DNA from: Nothopassalora personata
Lineage: Eukaryota > Ascomycota > Dothideomycetes > Mycosphaerellales > Mycosphaerellaceae
Assembly (NCBI GenBank): GCA_033816765.1
Contig: CM066288.1
Location: forward strand, 1,674,001 to 1,738,000
Direction: 5' to 3'
Length of the DNA stretch: 64,000 nt
In this document: piece after piece, positions 1-12,329 of the stretch
Numbering within the stretch: position 1 is the first letter of the stretch
Layout: the number at the start of each line of letters is the position of its first letter
Position numbers and translations under genes: made by a program
Notes under the pieces: model-generated
Seen by the model: the letters and a program-made list of their open reading frames with translations, nothing else
Told to the model about the DNA's origin: nothing
Databases searched by the model: none

Positions 1-485
1 AAGGCTCGCTGGTCGAGGATGGCTTCCACCCATATCTTCAAGATCTCGAAGAACACCTCTTACAACCACGATCGATCATCGTCTTGGAGCAAGGAGATGG
101 TCCTCAACGCCAGACCACAGAAGAATTCGGCGAGGTGACGGCCGCTTTTGAAGAGACCAGCATTGTCCGTGTCAGCGAGCGAGAACTGATCGTACCGGGA
201 ATTATACTAAAGCGAATGTGCTCATCATTCCACGTCTGGGACGACAACGACGGACGTTTGAGATCTTTCAAGGCTTCCGAGGAAGATCCTGCGCTTGCAG
301 GTGCGTACCTTTGCCAACTCGACGGCTATCCTCATTTCGCGATCCTTCAGGAATGTGAGGACTTCTACAAGCTGGTCAATCTAGGCGAGACGATCGTCTT
401 TACTGATTGGGCGATGTTCGAGACGCAGAAGTGTTCTGCTGGATGGATTGACATGAAGACGAGAACTACCTTTCGCATACGCTGA
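1..485 (+). CDS. 3' part of an unknown protein gene (5' end outside window)
   Basis: The frame is open from base 3 to the TGA at 483-485 and gives about 160 residues; the start lies upstream of the window. The protein is acidic and globular-looking, with no signal peptide or membrane segment in the visible part. I see a WDD motif, an ILQECEDFYKLVNLGE segment and a C-terminal Arg-rich end. I do not recognise a family. Codon use resembles the neighbouring intact genes and there is no sign of RIP decay. It is in the same orientation as the large wall-protein gene at 943, with a 457-bp gap. It could be the last exon of a multi-exon gene. Confidence 0.55.
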   Translation, partial: GSLVEDGFHPYLQDLEEHLLQPRSIIVLEQGDGPQRQTTEEFGEVTAAFEETSIVRVSERELIVPGIILKRMCSSFHVWDDNDGRLRSFKASEEDPALAGAYLCQLDGYPHFAILQECEDFYKLVNLGETIVFTDWAMFETQKCSAGWIDMKTRTTFRIR

Positions 486-942
486 CGGTTGTGGTAGATT
501 CTAGCAGATGTTGCTCTGAAGTCCATTTTCTTGAACACTGTTGGTCTTTGCTGCAGTGCGATTCGTTCGCTGGTCGAAGGCGCTAGCGCAAGTACCGATT
601 TGGACTCTATTGAGTAGTTGTAACGCGATTTCTCCACGCACTTCATCGAAATCCAGAAAACACTGCATATCCTGGAGTAATCCGGGATGCGAGAGCAATG
701 AGTTTTCTGGTCAAGACACATCATCACGTCGCAGTCATGTTGAAGATAGAATGTGTCGCGCGTCACAACGTGCTCCACCGCTACATTCCAGCTCAGACGC
801 AAGGTAAATACGGAACGCCTCCTTGTGTTGACGCTGCGAAGAAACCCAGAAGTATGTTCTTATTCGACGACTTCCCGTCTCTACACACAAAGCCCTGTCC
901 GACAAGACTTAGCTTGCGGCTGCATGGCTGTTTCTTGGGAGG
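486..942. other. Intergenic gap, no gene seen
   Basis: Open frames here (for example 541-807 and 698-982) overlap one another, lack convincing composition and do not join the exons on either side by plausible splice sites. The stretch probably holds the 3' flank of the partial gene and the promoter of the gene at 943. Confidence 0.5.
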
Positions 943-3900
943 ATGTTCCGTGTTGTCTGCCGTGTCGCGGCATTGTTCATGATTTTGTTCAAATTGATCG
1001 ATGCGCAGGCTCAGACGATCACGACTCTCACGCTCAGCGCCGCGACGACCTATGCGCCTACAAATGTCTTCACCATACCGGCCGGATCGTGCTCACTCGG
1101 TGGCACGGGCGTGCCAGGACCGAGCCCGACTGCCATAGTCGGTGGTGTCTACAACGATGTCAATGGTATGGACAAGAAGCTTTTGACAGAGGCAAAGTCG
1201 CTGGACTGAACATGATACAGGCAATTACTGGGAAGTGCAGTGCGGCTACGATTGGACAGATAATACGCTGGTAATGTATCCAGAAATCAATGGTGCAAGT
1301 GGTGTCGGGACCAACGCCCAGGGCATGTTCGCTTGCTTCCAAGGGTGTGCCAAGCGAGCTGGCTGCATCGGGTTCGTTTACTATGGAAGTACCACTGGCC
1401 CTAGGTCTGGATCGGGTCTCTGTTTGTAAGACAATTTCGACTATCGATGCTATGAGACCGGGCTAAACGTTCGCAGTTTCCGATTGCAGGGCGGTGCCAA
1501 CAATGGAACTCTATACTACCCACCGAATCAATGTCGCCCTGGCAGTACAGGGTGCACATCTGGGAATAATAACTACAACTATGCCGCTGCATATTTGCTG
1601 CAGTCTAGCCCAACTTTGCTCTGTCCTTACTATAATGGTGTCATCTACAGCGATTCGAACAATATCCAGTGGCAGGTGTACTGTGGGTACCAGGCTGGAG
1701 CCTATCCGATATCAACGACAGTCGTCGAACGTAGGTATATTGAAGTAGCAGGGGGCCTCTGACTGACTCCTCGACAGACTTGCCTGCGTGCGTCAGTCGA
1801 TGTGCTACCATGACTACCCCAGGGACGAGTTGTCTGGGCGTTGGTTACACATACAGAGCGACTGCAGAACCATCACTAGCCGCACCGGGGACTCCAGGTT
1901 CCTGCAGCTTCATCATGGGCCAAGGTAGACCAGTCGGACAAGGGACTGTGCCATACAATTACGTTCGACGATACAACGCAGCATCCCCTGGACCAGGTCC
2001 GACCAGTGGCGCAGGCTTCCCGAGCACGACTGGCGTCATCTGCCCCAGCTTCAATGGCCAAACATACTATGACAGCACCAATGTGCCCTACGACATCACA
2101 TGTCAAGGAACAGGCCTCGGCAACGATGTCTTCGTACCCACCAGGCAAACACCGGACTTCGACAGCTGCATGATGTGGTGCAGTAATTTCGGAGATGCAT
2201 GTGGTGGTGTCGTATGGGACAGTAATGGTGGCTACTGTTACGGTAAGTCGGCAGGAACTATTTATGCGGCCACAATTACAACAACTCTTCAATTCGCACG
2301 CAAGAATGTCGCCCTGCTTGCGAGCATGACCACAGCCGCTGCGACTCCGCCACCTGTCCTGGCGACGACCACAACTGGAACGACCACTACTACGACGACG
2401 CCCTCTCCGCCCACAACGACCACAATGACGACCTCCTTGCCCAATCAAGTCACGTGAGTCTTGGCAATATCAACCTTGCGTGCGAGCATCGCTGACTGGA
2501 CCTGTTAGCTACACCACTGTCTCTGTTTCAGTGTCGTTGTCTGTGCAAACTGTAACGTGAGTATGCCCATGTCGAGCGAGTACCCTGCTAGGAGGCGGTC
2601 ATCCTCGCAACGAATGGCTGGAGCTCCGAGCTGCGCCTCTTATGGCAGACTGCTACTTCATGCTTTGCACCATCGCACTTCCTCTTTGTCCTTCGTTTCA
2701 GAGATATTTTGAATGATCTCTGACTGTTTTCAGCTTTACCTCAATCTTCACGACTTCGTTTGGAATCACCACAACGGCTATCTCAACTCGAGAAATCACA
2801 TACACATCTTCATTGACTGTGACGAGCTTGGTACCAACTACAGCGACGGCCACTGCTACTGCTACTGCTACAACCACGCCACCGGCCGTCACGACGACCG
2901 CTACAACTCTTTCTTCATACCCAGTAACTCAGACATTGGTCACGACATCGTGAGCGCACCCAAAAGGCGTTACAGGTATCGCTCGCCTCGACGGCTAGAC
3001 TGACTTTCTACCCGTAGGATCTCTTCTTACCCGGTGACCTTCACCTCTCTATCGATCATTGATCGGACCATCACCTTTACGTCTTTGTCCATCTCGATCT
3101 CGTCCTTTCCGGTCATTTATACGACAATTTCTTCGTACGGAGTGACTACAACGCAGCCAACAACAGTGATTACGACAAGCTTGAGTCTCAGCAGCTATGG
3201 AGTGACTACGACGCAACCCACGACAATCGGTAGGCATCGATACCCTTGGCTCTCTTTCACGCGCGCGTGAAGTCGCTGACTCTCAAGTGGCTCATCCTGC
3301 TAACCAACCACTCCACAGTCTCAACCTATTTGAGCAGCTACGGGGTCACGACAACAGCAATTAGCTCCCAAGTCTCGACATTTGTCACCAGCATTCCCTA
3401 TACTTTGACTTCCACGACAGTCCTTGTCAGCACTCAAGTCACCACCTATGTAACCTCGCTGGTCTCCACAGCACCTCCTACAACGATTGTGTCGACATTT
3501 CTGAGCAGCTATCCCTACACAACTTTGCTTGTGTCCACCGCTCAAGTCACGGTCCCTACGACGATATACAGCACAATTCTGAGCAGTTACCCGTACACCA
3601 CAGCCCTGGTCAGCACACGGGACGTCACATCAACCTTACCAGCCTCTACGGTGACCACGCTGTCGAGTTATGGAGTCACCGCGACATCAATTTCAATTTC
3701 GAGTTATCCTTTCACTGTGCTCTCGAGCTACGCAGTGACGACGACAGCTGTTCAAACGAGCACGCAGCTTTCTATACAGGTCACGACTGCACAAGGTGAG
3801 TCCTCTTCCGTGCCCCAGGCAGATTGGACGCAAGGCATGAAGTTGATCGTCGGCTCGTGCCGCCTTGGCATGGCTTCGCCCATGATCAACCGACATCACA

Positions 3901-6900
3901 TGCTCGCTGCCATGTGCTCAATAGGCTGACACGATTGCAGGAAGCACAATCACGCAGACTGAAACAAGCCTGATAGTAAGCACAGCGTTATCAAGCTACT
4001 ACATCGTGAGTGTCTGGTCTATTGGTGCGCCAGCCACTACTGACCCTTCTCCTAGACTACCACGTCCATAAGCGAGCGACCAACGACTATTGTCTCGACC
4101 TACATAAGCAGCGTGACCGCGACTGTGGTCAGCACACAGCCTGCCAGTACCATCGTCACGACTGCGCCCACGGTATGTGGAGCCAAGTGCGCCCATCCGG
4201 CGTAATGACTGTCGCTGACCTTTCCTCCCAGACTATCGTCTCCACTTCATTAATTGTCTCCACCAGCATCGCTCCAGCAGTCACGTATACAACTACGCAG
4301 AGCGGCACGACGGTCCTGTCTATTCAGCCGGCATCAACGCAGCTCATCACGACGACTCTAATCAGCACACAGCCTGCAAGCACTATCGTCACCACTCAAC
4401 CCACGGTATGTCAAGCTGACGCGCTCCTGCGCCGTTTGAGTACTGTGCATTCTCGCTGACGTACTCTTGCAGACCATCGTCTCTACTTCCTTGATCGTGT
4501 CCACCAGCATCGCGCCAGCGGTCACGTACACAACAACGCAGAGCGGCGCGACCATATTGTCCATTCAACCTGCCTCGACGCAGTTCGTGACAAGTACGCT
4601 GATCAGCACTGCACCTGCAAGCACCATCACCCAGACAACGGAGCGGGTTTCCACGAGCTTGGTCGTGTCTACCAGCATTGCGCCAGCAGTCACTTTTACC
4701 ACAACGCAAGCCGGTACCACAGTTCTGTCTGTACAGCCTGCATCAACTGAGAGGATCACAAATACGCTGATTAGCACCGCAGCCGCAAGTACAATAACGC
4801 AGACTACCGAGCGGATATCCACAAGTTTGGTCGTGTCTACCACCATCGGCCCAGCAGTCACATTCACCACTACGCGGGACGGTACTACGGTTCTGTCCGT
4901 CCAACCTGCGTCAACGCAATTCATTACGAGCACTTTGATTAGTACCGCGCCTGCAAGCACTATCACTCAAACCAGCGACCGCGTATCTACAGAGTATATC
5001 GTGTCAACCAGTATTGCCCCTGCAGCCACTTATACGACGACGGCGAGCGGGACCACGGTCATCTCAGTGCAGCCGGCATCAACACGATTCATCACTTCCA
5101 CTGAAGTCAGTACCTTGATTAGCACCGCTCCGGGGACGACCATAGTCTCGACAGCAATTTCCACAGCTCCAGCGAGCACGATCGTATCCACGCAGCTCGT
5201 TGTATCGACTAGCATCGCACCAGCAATCACATACACGACGACGGGCAGCGGAACCACAGTTTACTCTGTACTGCCCGCATCGACCCGGCTCATAACTAGC
5301 ACGGAATTCAGTGCCTTGATTACTACCGCTCCCGCAAGCACGATCGTGTCCACGCAGCTCGTCATATCGACTAGTGTAGCTCCTGCTGTAACCTACACTA
5401 GTCTCATTAGCCTTCCAGAAGGTACGTCAATCAAAGAACCAGGCGACAAGTGGTAGCGCAGGCCGCGGCGACGCCTATGATATGTTCGCTCCAAGAGGCT
5501 ATCCGCCACTTCCACATCTGCTCAGCGACTCCCACGCGCTTTTCGAATATAGCTGACCCTCTTATGCTCATAGGTACGACGACTGTCCTCTCCATACAGC
5601 CTGCATCGACTCGCTTCATCACGAACACCGAGACTATGACAGCACCTGGCTCTACAGTCATATCAACTCAAACGAGCTTGATCGTTTCGACTAGTGTGGC
5701 TCCTGCTGTGACCTACACCAGTCTAGTTTCTCTCCCACAAGGGACCACGACTGTCTTGTCAGTGCAGCCCGGAACAACGCAATTCATCACGAGCACTCAA
5801 ATCACTACTGCACCCGGGAGCACTATTGTATCGACTCTAGAACGCACGGCTACCACGACGACGATAAGTTCCAGGCCAGCTGACACTAGCGTGTCAATCT
5901 TGGTGTCAACAGTGATATCATCGGCTCCGCCGTTCACTTTGACGACTTCCGTGCCCTACACTGTGCTCTCCAGGTACGTAATAAGCAGGAAAAGTCTTCA
6001 GCAATGCCCAAGACCGCGATAGATCATCAGAGGGGTGCGCTGCCTGATGCACTCCATTGTCTGCTGAGCACCAACCGCCAAGCATTTCCGAACGCTGTCC
6101 AAGCAATGCTGACTGCTCATCTTCAGTTATCCCATCACCACCACTGTCGTCTCCTTGCAAGATGTCACTTATACGACATCGTTCGTCCAGACCTCGATTA
6201 TCGTGACTACAGCCTCAGGTATGCTCTCGTCGAATTCGAAGCTGCATTCGGGGCCGGCTGACACTCCATAGGAAGCACGATTACACAAATCACAACATCT
6301 ATCATCTTCAGTGATGTCGTCACCACACGAGGAATCACACATACTACCAGTTACGTAGAGGTAGGGCAGCATGACTTATGCAGAACCGTGAGCAGAAGCT
6401 GATCATATGACAGACCACAACGGCCGTCAGCCTACAGCAGACGACAGTCGTGAGCTTCTTACCAGCCAGCACAATCGTTTCGACAATACCGGGACCTACT
6501 CAGACCGTGAGCGGCCCGACGACAACCGTGCCCACCACAGTATCCGGTCCTACTGAAACAGCAACGACGACTTCGGCACAGTACGGCAAGACTTGCTACC
6601 TCCTCGAGGGGACAGTATCTTGCCTGACTGATGAGGTGAGCTCAACCTCTCCGGCGGAAACCTCTGGGACGGTAAGCTCACAAACAACTAGGAGCTCGCT
6701 GAGCTCAACTACCCTCCCGGTACTTTCCAGCGCCTCTGATGGGAGTACTTCGAGTTTGGCATCATCGATCATGATCAGCTCTGAGAGCTTGACTTCAACT
6801 GTCGTCGGCAGCCCTTCTGGCCAGTCTTTGACTACGACCTCTTCCGGCATGGACCAGACAACGTTGTCCAATACGCCATCAAGTATATCGGCGACCGCAT

Positions 6901-7682
6901 CACCTGAGCCGGCCAGCAGTCCTTCATCTCCGCCCCTTGCGAACTCTACATCTTCAAGCTCAAGCTTAAGCATAACTTCACCTTCGGTACCTACGGGAAG
7001 TTCGTCTTATTTAGCAGCAAGCAGCAGCACAGGAGGCTCACCTTTATCCTCGCCGACCGCAGAGACTACCTCGTCCTCAATCCTATTTCCCAGCTCTACA
7101 GATCTCCTCCCTGGTTCTGCGCCGAGCAGCAGTACTACGACACCAGGACCCCTTCCGTCCTCGGTGGCGACTTCGAGCTCTGCAGATCTTGCACCGTCCC
7201 CGCCACCATACTTGACGACATCTCCAACATCTCCAAGCTCGATGTCAACTCTCCAGTCTGTCATGTCAACGTCTCCCATGCCACCCAGCTCGACATTGAT
7301 CATACAGCCTGCCACCTCGACCACAAGTCGACCCAGATCCACTCCATATTTCTCATACACCTACCCACCAAGTTCCGTGGTTTTCTACTTCACTCGAAGC
7401 TCCCGGGTACCTGTCACTGCCACAGCTATCGGTACCGACGGCGCAACATTATCCGGCGAGGTTCCCGCGCCCAGTTACTCGCCCTTGGCTCCCTGTCCTC
7501 CGACTATCGGGGATATCTGCAAGGATCCGAGCCAGGCAGGTCTGGGCCAAGCTACTTGTGTCAATGAGAACGGCGAAGCTTACTCTATCAATTGCGGAGT
7601 CATCTATGTGGGAGAGGAGATCCCCGAAGATCAGATCGTGTATCCGCCTTACGGCACTGAGATGGCGAGGAGATTGTTATGA
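943..7682 (+). CDS. Secreted Thr/Ser-rich repeat protein, adhesin-like, 16 exons
   Basis: Proposed exons: 943-1165, 1221-1425, 1477-1730, 1778-2453, 2509-2556, 2734-2949, 3018-3229, 3319-3795, 3941-4005, 4056-4172, 4232-4405, 4473-5421, 5574-5973, 6127-6218, 6272-6360, 6414-7682. All introns are GT-AG, the frame is kept throughout, and the sum is 5,466 nt (1,821 residues). The N terminus is a signal peptide (MFRVVCRVAALFMILFKLIDAQA). Residues of about 75-420 hold three Cys-rich modules with a C..C...G..G pattern that resemble PAN/apple-like folds (inference). After that comes about 1,100 residues of Thr/Ser/Val-rich repeats such as VSTSIAPAVTYTTT, then a Ser-rich stalk. The end is a short Cys-containing tail of about 70 residues finishing in EMARRLL. 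I see no GPI-anchor signal at the C terminus. The likely role is a wall-associated or secreted adhesin. Exon borders are by eye, but the phases agree across the whole gene. Confidence 0.8.
4173..5421 (+). repeat. Tandem 58-codon repeats, some copied together with an intron
   Basis: Exon 11 (4232-4405) is exactly 174 nt, or 58 codons, and is flanked by phase-0 introns. The same unit begins exon 12 at 4473, and diverged copies follow without introns through about 5421. The donor contexts ACG/GTATGT at 4173 and 4406 and the acceptor contexts before ACTATCGTCTCC-type starts at 4232 and 4473 are alike. This indicates that a unit containing the intron was duplicated. Each unit carries the motifs STSIAPAVTYTTT, TVLSIQPAST and LISTAPASTI. 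Confidence 0.75.
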
Positions 7683-8005
7683 GGACACATATAGAGGGGA
7701 CGATGTGGATTCAGTGTGGATACACTTCGTAGACGGAGAACTTTGAATCCACGCTTGATGGAGTTGAGAGATGGGAACGCATAGGACCTCAAGCAACGTG
7801 TCAGTGAGGACGACATCTGAGGCTTACGCATGTGATGCACCAGCCCAGCGCTAGACCAACTTCTTTCCAAGTGTAGCACCACTGCTTGCCAGCCTTGTAT
7901 ATGCTGTACTTCCTGAGCATGGTGATGTTTAAGACCTCTTAATCTACACAAGTATGACTGCCGATCCTGAAAAGTAGGCGGTTATAGAAGGCTAGTTAGT
8001 GCTGT
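7683..8005. other. Intergenic gap, no gene seen
   Basis: This is the 3' flank of the wall-protein gene. The only open frame (7649-7951, minus strand) is mostly the shadow of the gene end. No RNA gene or repeat was recognised. Confidence 0.5.
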
Positions 8006-8620
8006 CATCAAGCAATCAAGTTACTTGACTGACGTAAAATGCGATACTTGCTTGGATGAATGACTAGTTACTTGCTTGACTAATATTAAGGGCCTATACT
8101 TGACTAACTTAACTTGCTTGACTAGGTTAAATATAAGATTTTTACACTATTTAATAAATGTTCGAAGGCCTAGCGGTGCCCTCGCAGGTAGATCGTTTTC
8201 TTTATATCTTATATCTTCTACGATTAAGTACGAGATAGTATATATAATCGTGGATAATATAGGAGGTATAGATCCGTTGCTGTCTATACGTATTATCTAA
8301 TTTCTCGGGGTCACGGGCTATAAGGTCACGGGCTATAAGGTCACGGGACTGTAGGGTCACGGGATTATGGGATTACGGGGTCACGGGGTCATGGGGTCAC
8401 GTGGTCACATGGTCACGTGGTCACGACGTCACGGCGTCACGGGGTCACGGGGTCACGGGGTCATAGGGTCATACCCCTTATACGTACTTGTTTACTTGCT
8501 TGACTTAACTGACAATGTCGCATGTTACTTGCTTGGGTGTTTTACTACCTTGCTTGTATGACTTGAAGGGACAATTTGTCAAGCAAGCAGTCAAAACAGA
8601 TCAAGTTTGATTGCTTGATG
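8006..8620. mobile_element. Possible MITE or fold-back repeat with 14-bp inverted ends
   Basis: The sequence CATCAAGCAATCAA at 8006-8019 recurs as its exact reverse complement at 8607-8620. Between them many copies of an ACTTGCTTGAC-like word occur in both orientations, for example around 8050, 8070, 8115, 8490, 8525 and 8580. Base composition is more AT-rich than the flanks. No coding frame spans the element and I found no clear target duplication. It could be a non-autonomous transposon or a fold-back repeat; the family is unknown to me. Confidence 0.5.
8307..8473 (+). repeat. GGTCACG minisatellite
   Basis: A run of about 165 bp is built of GGTCACGG-type units with variants such as GGTCACGGGCTATAA, GGTCATGG and GGTCACGTGGTCACAT. 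It sits in the middle of the inverted-repeat element described at 8006-8620. The 64-residue open frame across it is a by-product of the repeat. Confidence 0.85.
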
Positions 8621-10021
8621 CCACCACTGACCTGGCTACTTGGAATGCTGCAAACCGCCCGCTGCTCGGGTCTTGCCCGCCTTGAACCACTGCTCGTCCT
8701 CCACGTTAGTCTTGCTTTAGAAGTAGTGAGTGGTAGGTTCAGTGTACTCTGGAAACAAAAGGGCGCTTGAGGGTCAAGATGGAAATGGATTTCGCATTTG
8801 GGATGATCGATACGCAGGGTTGCTGCTGCGATTTCAGCGGTGCTGCGGGCTTATGCGCATCGATGATGCGGTGCAGGAGCTCCAGTGGTCGTGGAAGTCG
8901 TGGGTAAGCTGTGGTCTGGACGGTAGTTGGCATTGTCCAACAGCCATATATTGGTTGCGCTGTATGTTGTTGGGCCCCAACCTGGAGGGCACGTGCAGGG
9001 TTGTATGATACAGTTAGGGGTGTGTTCGAGATGTGAGTACTCACTCCATGCTTGCGCCAACCCTCTGGTCTTTTTCCATCACATCGACCAGGCCGAAGAC
9101 GAGCGCTTTTTCGCGCGCATTGTCGAGAGTCTTGCGCGTACATTCCTTGGCATCGCGGTTGCAACCGCAGTCTCACATCTATGCCTAATTAGGAAGATGC
9201 AATACTGCTTAGCCTATCTTTTCACCTGGGGCGGCGTCAATTGTTGGCAATTACTGCCTTACCGCATTCTTTAATGCCCCTGAAAGATTAGTCAAGACGC
9301 GTCCCTTCGGCTCGGGGTGATACTGTATAAGAGAAAGGTATGTAACAACACCTTCAAGATGGACACAAAGGAACCGAAAGGGGAATAGCGCAGGAACGGG
9401 GGGGCTGCACAGACTATGTCGGGGTTTGCGGGGGAAAATCACCAAGGAAGATGGAGAAACGCTGGAAGCAAAATAAGAAGCAGACCCCCCGACGATGGAT
9501 GCTTGATGATGCTCGCAATCATACTGCCGTACTAGCTGTGACATTGCACATTGCGTGGGAATCGCACAGGCTTGCCGTGTAGCAGAAGGTGCGTCTGTTG
9601 CATAAAAGTGGTTGTTGACATGTAGTGGTTGTCGATGTGGAGGTCATCACTCGGCAAGAAATTGCGTGATGCAGTGAATCCGATTGGCTGGCGTGTTGGA
9701 CCCTTAAGAAAAATGGTACGATGGGTTGTCGCAAGGGTAATTTATAAAATTGTGATGAGCGGCTTTTCCCCCGCCCAACCCCCCACCACTTGCTGTCCTT
9801 GCAGCATCCCCTTCGCCGACACGAAACTCCTCTGGGTGACGACTGCCGTTTAGGTCAATCCGTTCAGGCAATTACACGATACCGACCGAGTAGACGACCA
9901 GGAGGAGGAATCGTGAAGCGGACAGGGCAGCTCCCGGCAGTTGAAAGCTTGGGCAGCGCCATTGGAGGCGAAGATTCCCAGGAAAGGAAACAACACCTGC
10001 TGCCGCGACTCGCGTGCCACC
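8621..10021. other. Long gap upstream of ERG5, no convincing gene
   Basis: Several overlapping frames of 70-145 codons exist on both strands (for example 8739-9176 minus and 8927-9274 plus). None has recognisable motifs, good splice sites or consistent composition. A C-rich tract (about 9770-9790) lies about 230-250 bp before the ERG5 start and could belong to its promoter. Confidence 0.45.
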
Positions 10022-11753
10022 ATGGCCTCCATATTGGAAGCTGGCAATGCCACTTCCACCCCATTACCGGACACCATACACGCGACAATAGAATCCGTGC
10101 AGTCCGGCTTTCTCAGCAGAGCATTCGAGAATGGATCTCCGCTGAGCTATTTCAGCGTCTTCCTCACGCTATTCGCTGCCGCCATCATATACGATCAGTG
10201 TATGTACACCCAGACGCGCGGAACATCATCATTCACATCTAACACGTCCCACAGTATCATACCGATCCAACAAGGGCCCTCTTGCAGGCGAGCCATGGAA
10301 GATCCCCTTCGTCGGCCCCTTCCTCGAGAGCGTAAACCCCAAATTCGAAGCCTACCACCGAAAATGGCTCTCTGGTCCTCTGTCCTGCGTCTCCGTCTTC
10401 CACAAGTTCGTCGTCATCGCAGCGACCCGCGACATGGCCCGCAAGGTCTTCAACAGCCCCATGTACGTCAAGCCATGTGTGGTTGATGTGGCCCACAAAC
10501 TTCTCCGCCCTGACAACTGGGTCTTCCTGGACGGCAAGGAGCATGTCGAGTATCGCAAAGGTCTCAACGGCCTCTTCACCCGCAACGCACTCGAGACATA
10601 CCTTCCAGGCCAGCAAGAGGTGTACGCAGAATACTTCGAGGATTGGCTCCGCGAGAGCGAGGCAGCAGGGGGCAACCCGAAGCCATGGGTCTACAACATC
10701 CGCGAGTTGATCACGGCCGTTTCTTGCCGCACGTTCGTTGGACACTACATGTCTCGCGAACAGGTCAAGAAGATCGCCGAGGACTACTACTACATCACAG
10801 CCGCTCTCGAACTCGTCAACTTTCCAATCATCATCCCTTTCACCAAGACCTGGTACGGCAAGAAGGCAGCAGATCAAGTATTGGACGTCTTCTCGAACTG
10901 CGCGGCCAAGTCAAGAGTCAGGATGAGGCAAAAGGGAGTCGAGCCAGAGTGTATCATGGACCGTTGGATTTTGCAGATGATCGAATCCGACAGATACCGC
11001 GAGCGCGTCGCAAAGGGTGAGAAGGTGCCAGATGAGGAGAAGCCGGCGATGCTGCTCAGGAACTTCTCCGACATCGAGATCAGCATGACTGTCTTCACAT
11101 TCTTGTTTGCTTCGCAGGATGCTACTTCGAGCGCTGCATCATGGCTGCTGCAGATCGTTGCCGACAACCCAGAGATTATGCGCAAGGTGCGAGAGGAGGG
11201 TGACAGATTACGTCCAGACCACCATCAGCATGTTGCTCTGGACGTGCTTGAAAAGATGGTATATCTTTCGTGAAGCGACCAGACTCTGCATCTGCTAACT
11301 TGACACCAGGAGTATACCCGTGCAGTCGTCAAAGAGACCCTCCGCTACCGCCCACCAGTGCTCATGGTTCCATACCTCGTCAAGAAAGACTTCCCGATCC
11401 CTGAGACCAACTACGTCGTCAAGAAAGGCACAATGATCGTCCCATCAACATGGCTCTCCCTGCACGACCCCGAAGCATACGAGAACCCGGACAACTTCGT
11501 TCCCGAGCGATGGACCACTGGCAACGCAGAAGAGCAAGGCAAGAACTGGCTGGTGTTCGGCACCGGCCCACACTACTGCTTGGGACAGACATACGCAACA
11601 TCGAACCTCATGCTGCTGTTGCACAAGATGAGCGCGCAGTACGATTGGAAGCACAAAGTCACGGATAAGAGTGAGGAGATCAAGGTGTTTGCGACAATCT
11701 TTCCGATGGATGATCTGCAGTTGACTTTCTCGCGAAGAGCAGGGCATTCGTAA
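10022..11753 (+). CDS. ERG5: Sterol C-22 desaturase, cytochrome P450 CYP61 family
   Basis: Exons are 10022-10199, 10255-11258 and 11310-11753; the introns are 55 and 51 nt and the product is 541 residues, close to the usual length. The N terminus carries one membrane anchor (YFSVFLTLFAAAIIYDQ). P450 landmarks are visible: the I-helix region FLFASQDATSSAASW, the ExxR motif KETLRYRPP, the PERF-like FVPERW, and the haem loop FGTGPHYCLGQ with the Cys ligand. The overall sequence (for example YVKPCVVDVAHKLLRPDNWVF and ETLRYRPPVLMVPY) is that of fungal CYP61. This enzyme introduces the C22-C23 double bond late in ergosterol synthesis in the endoplasmic reticulum. The gene is intact and no pathway neighbour is visible. 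Confidence 0.95.
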
Positions 11754-12329
11754 GCGTGCATTCTTGGGATGTTTTCCCGGCTTGGAGTTGACAGAGATTA
11801 CATGTGCCTGGAAGCGCGCTTGACAGTGCGTGCGACTGGGGCTTAGATATCGGCAGCATGCATAGCGGCGTAGCTAGATTGCGAGTAATGAGGAAAGTAA
11901 TTCTTGAAACCACCTTTGGCATATGACGCAGACAGAGAACAATCCTAGTGTCGTTCCCGGCACTGGCACTGTCGGCAGGTTCCAGGACGTTGCATTCATC
12001 TCGACTGGAGAATATTTCGCTCGAAATTGGTGCCGCGTAGCCGGTCTACAAGGAGCCTGATGATTGCTCGAGACGCAGATGCAGCGGTTTGCTTTTCGCA
12101 GCCGTCTGGAGGAGAATCTCGCCGATATGTTCACCTGGCACTGCACTACCCGGCAAGCTTCAAGGCAGGTGCCTCTTGAACCCAATATTTCGAGAGTAGC
12201 AGTCCGATACCGTGTGGCCAAGCAACGCATTCTGGCGACGCTCTCGTCAGAAAGATCTCGGTGGAATGAGACGGTTCTGTTATCGCAGCGCGCAATGGAC
12301 TTCCTTCGGAAGTTGTGCTAAAGCTTGGA
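11754..12329. other. Gap between ERG5 and HET remnant
   Basis: A frame at 12064-12321 (85 codons, plus) might be a worn 5' part of the HET-like gene downstream, but I see no HET motif in it. Nothing else was recognised. Confidence 0.4.

Noticed and set aside
1876..2448. 190-codon minus-strand frame with Cys/Arg-rich translation
   Set aside because: It is the complement of Thr-rich codons (ACN, ACG) of the wall-protein gene; composition is fully explained by the plus strand.
7600..7682. GPI-anchor signal at the wall-protein C terminus
   Set aside because: The end is polar (YPPYGTEMARRLL) without a hydrophobic tail.
8367..8561. 64-codon frame over the GGTCACG repeat
   Set aside because: Simple translation of a tandem DNA repeat, no independent coding signal.
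10022..11753. P450 as part of a secondary-metabolite cluster
   Set aside because: The sequence is ERG5, a primary sterol gene, and no synthase, tailoring or transporter genes are adjacent.
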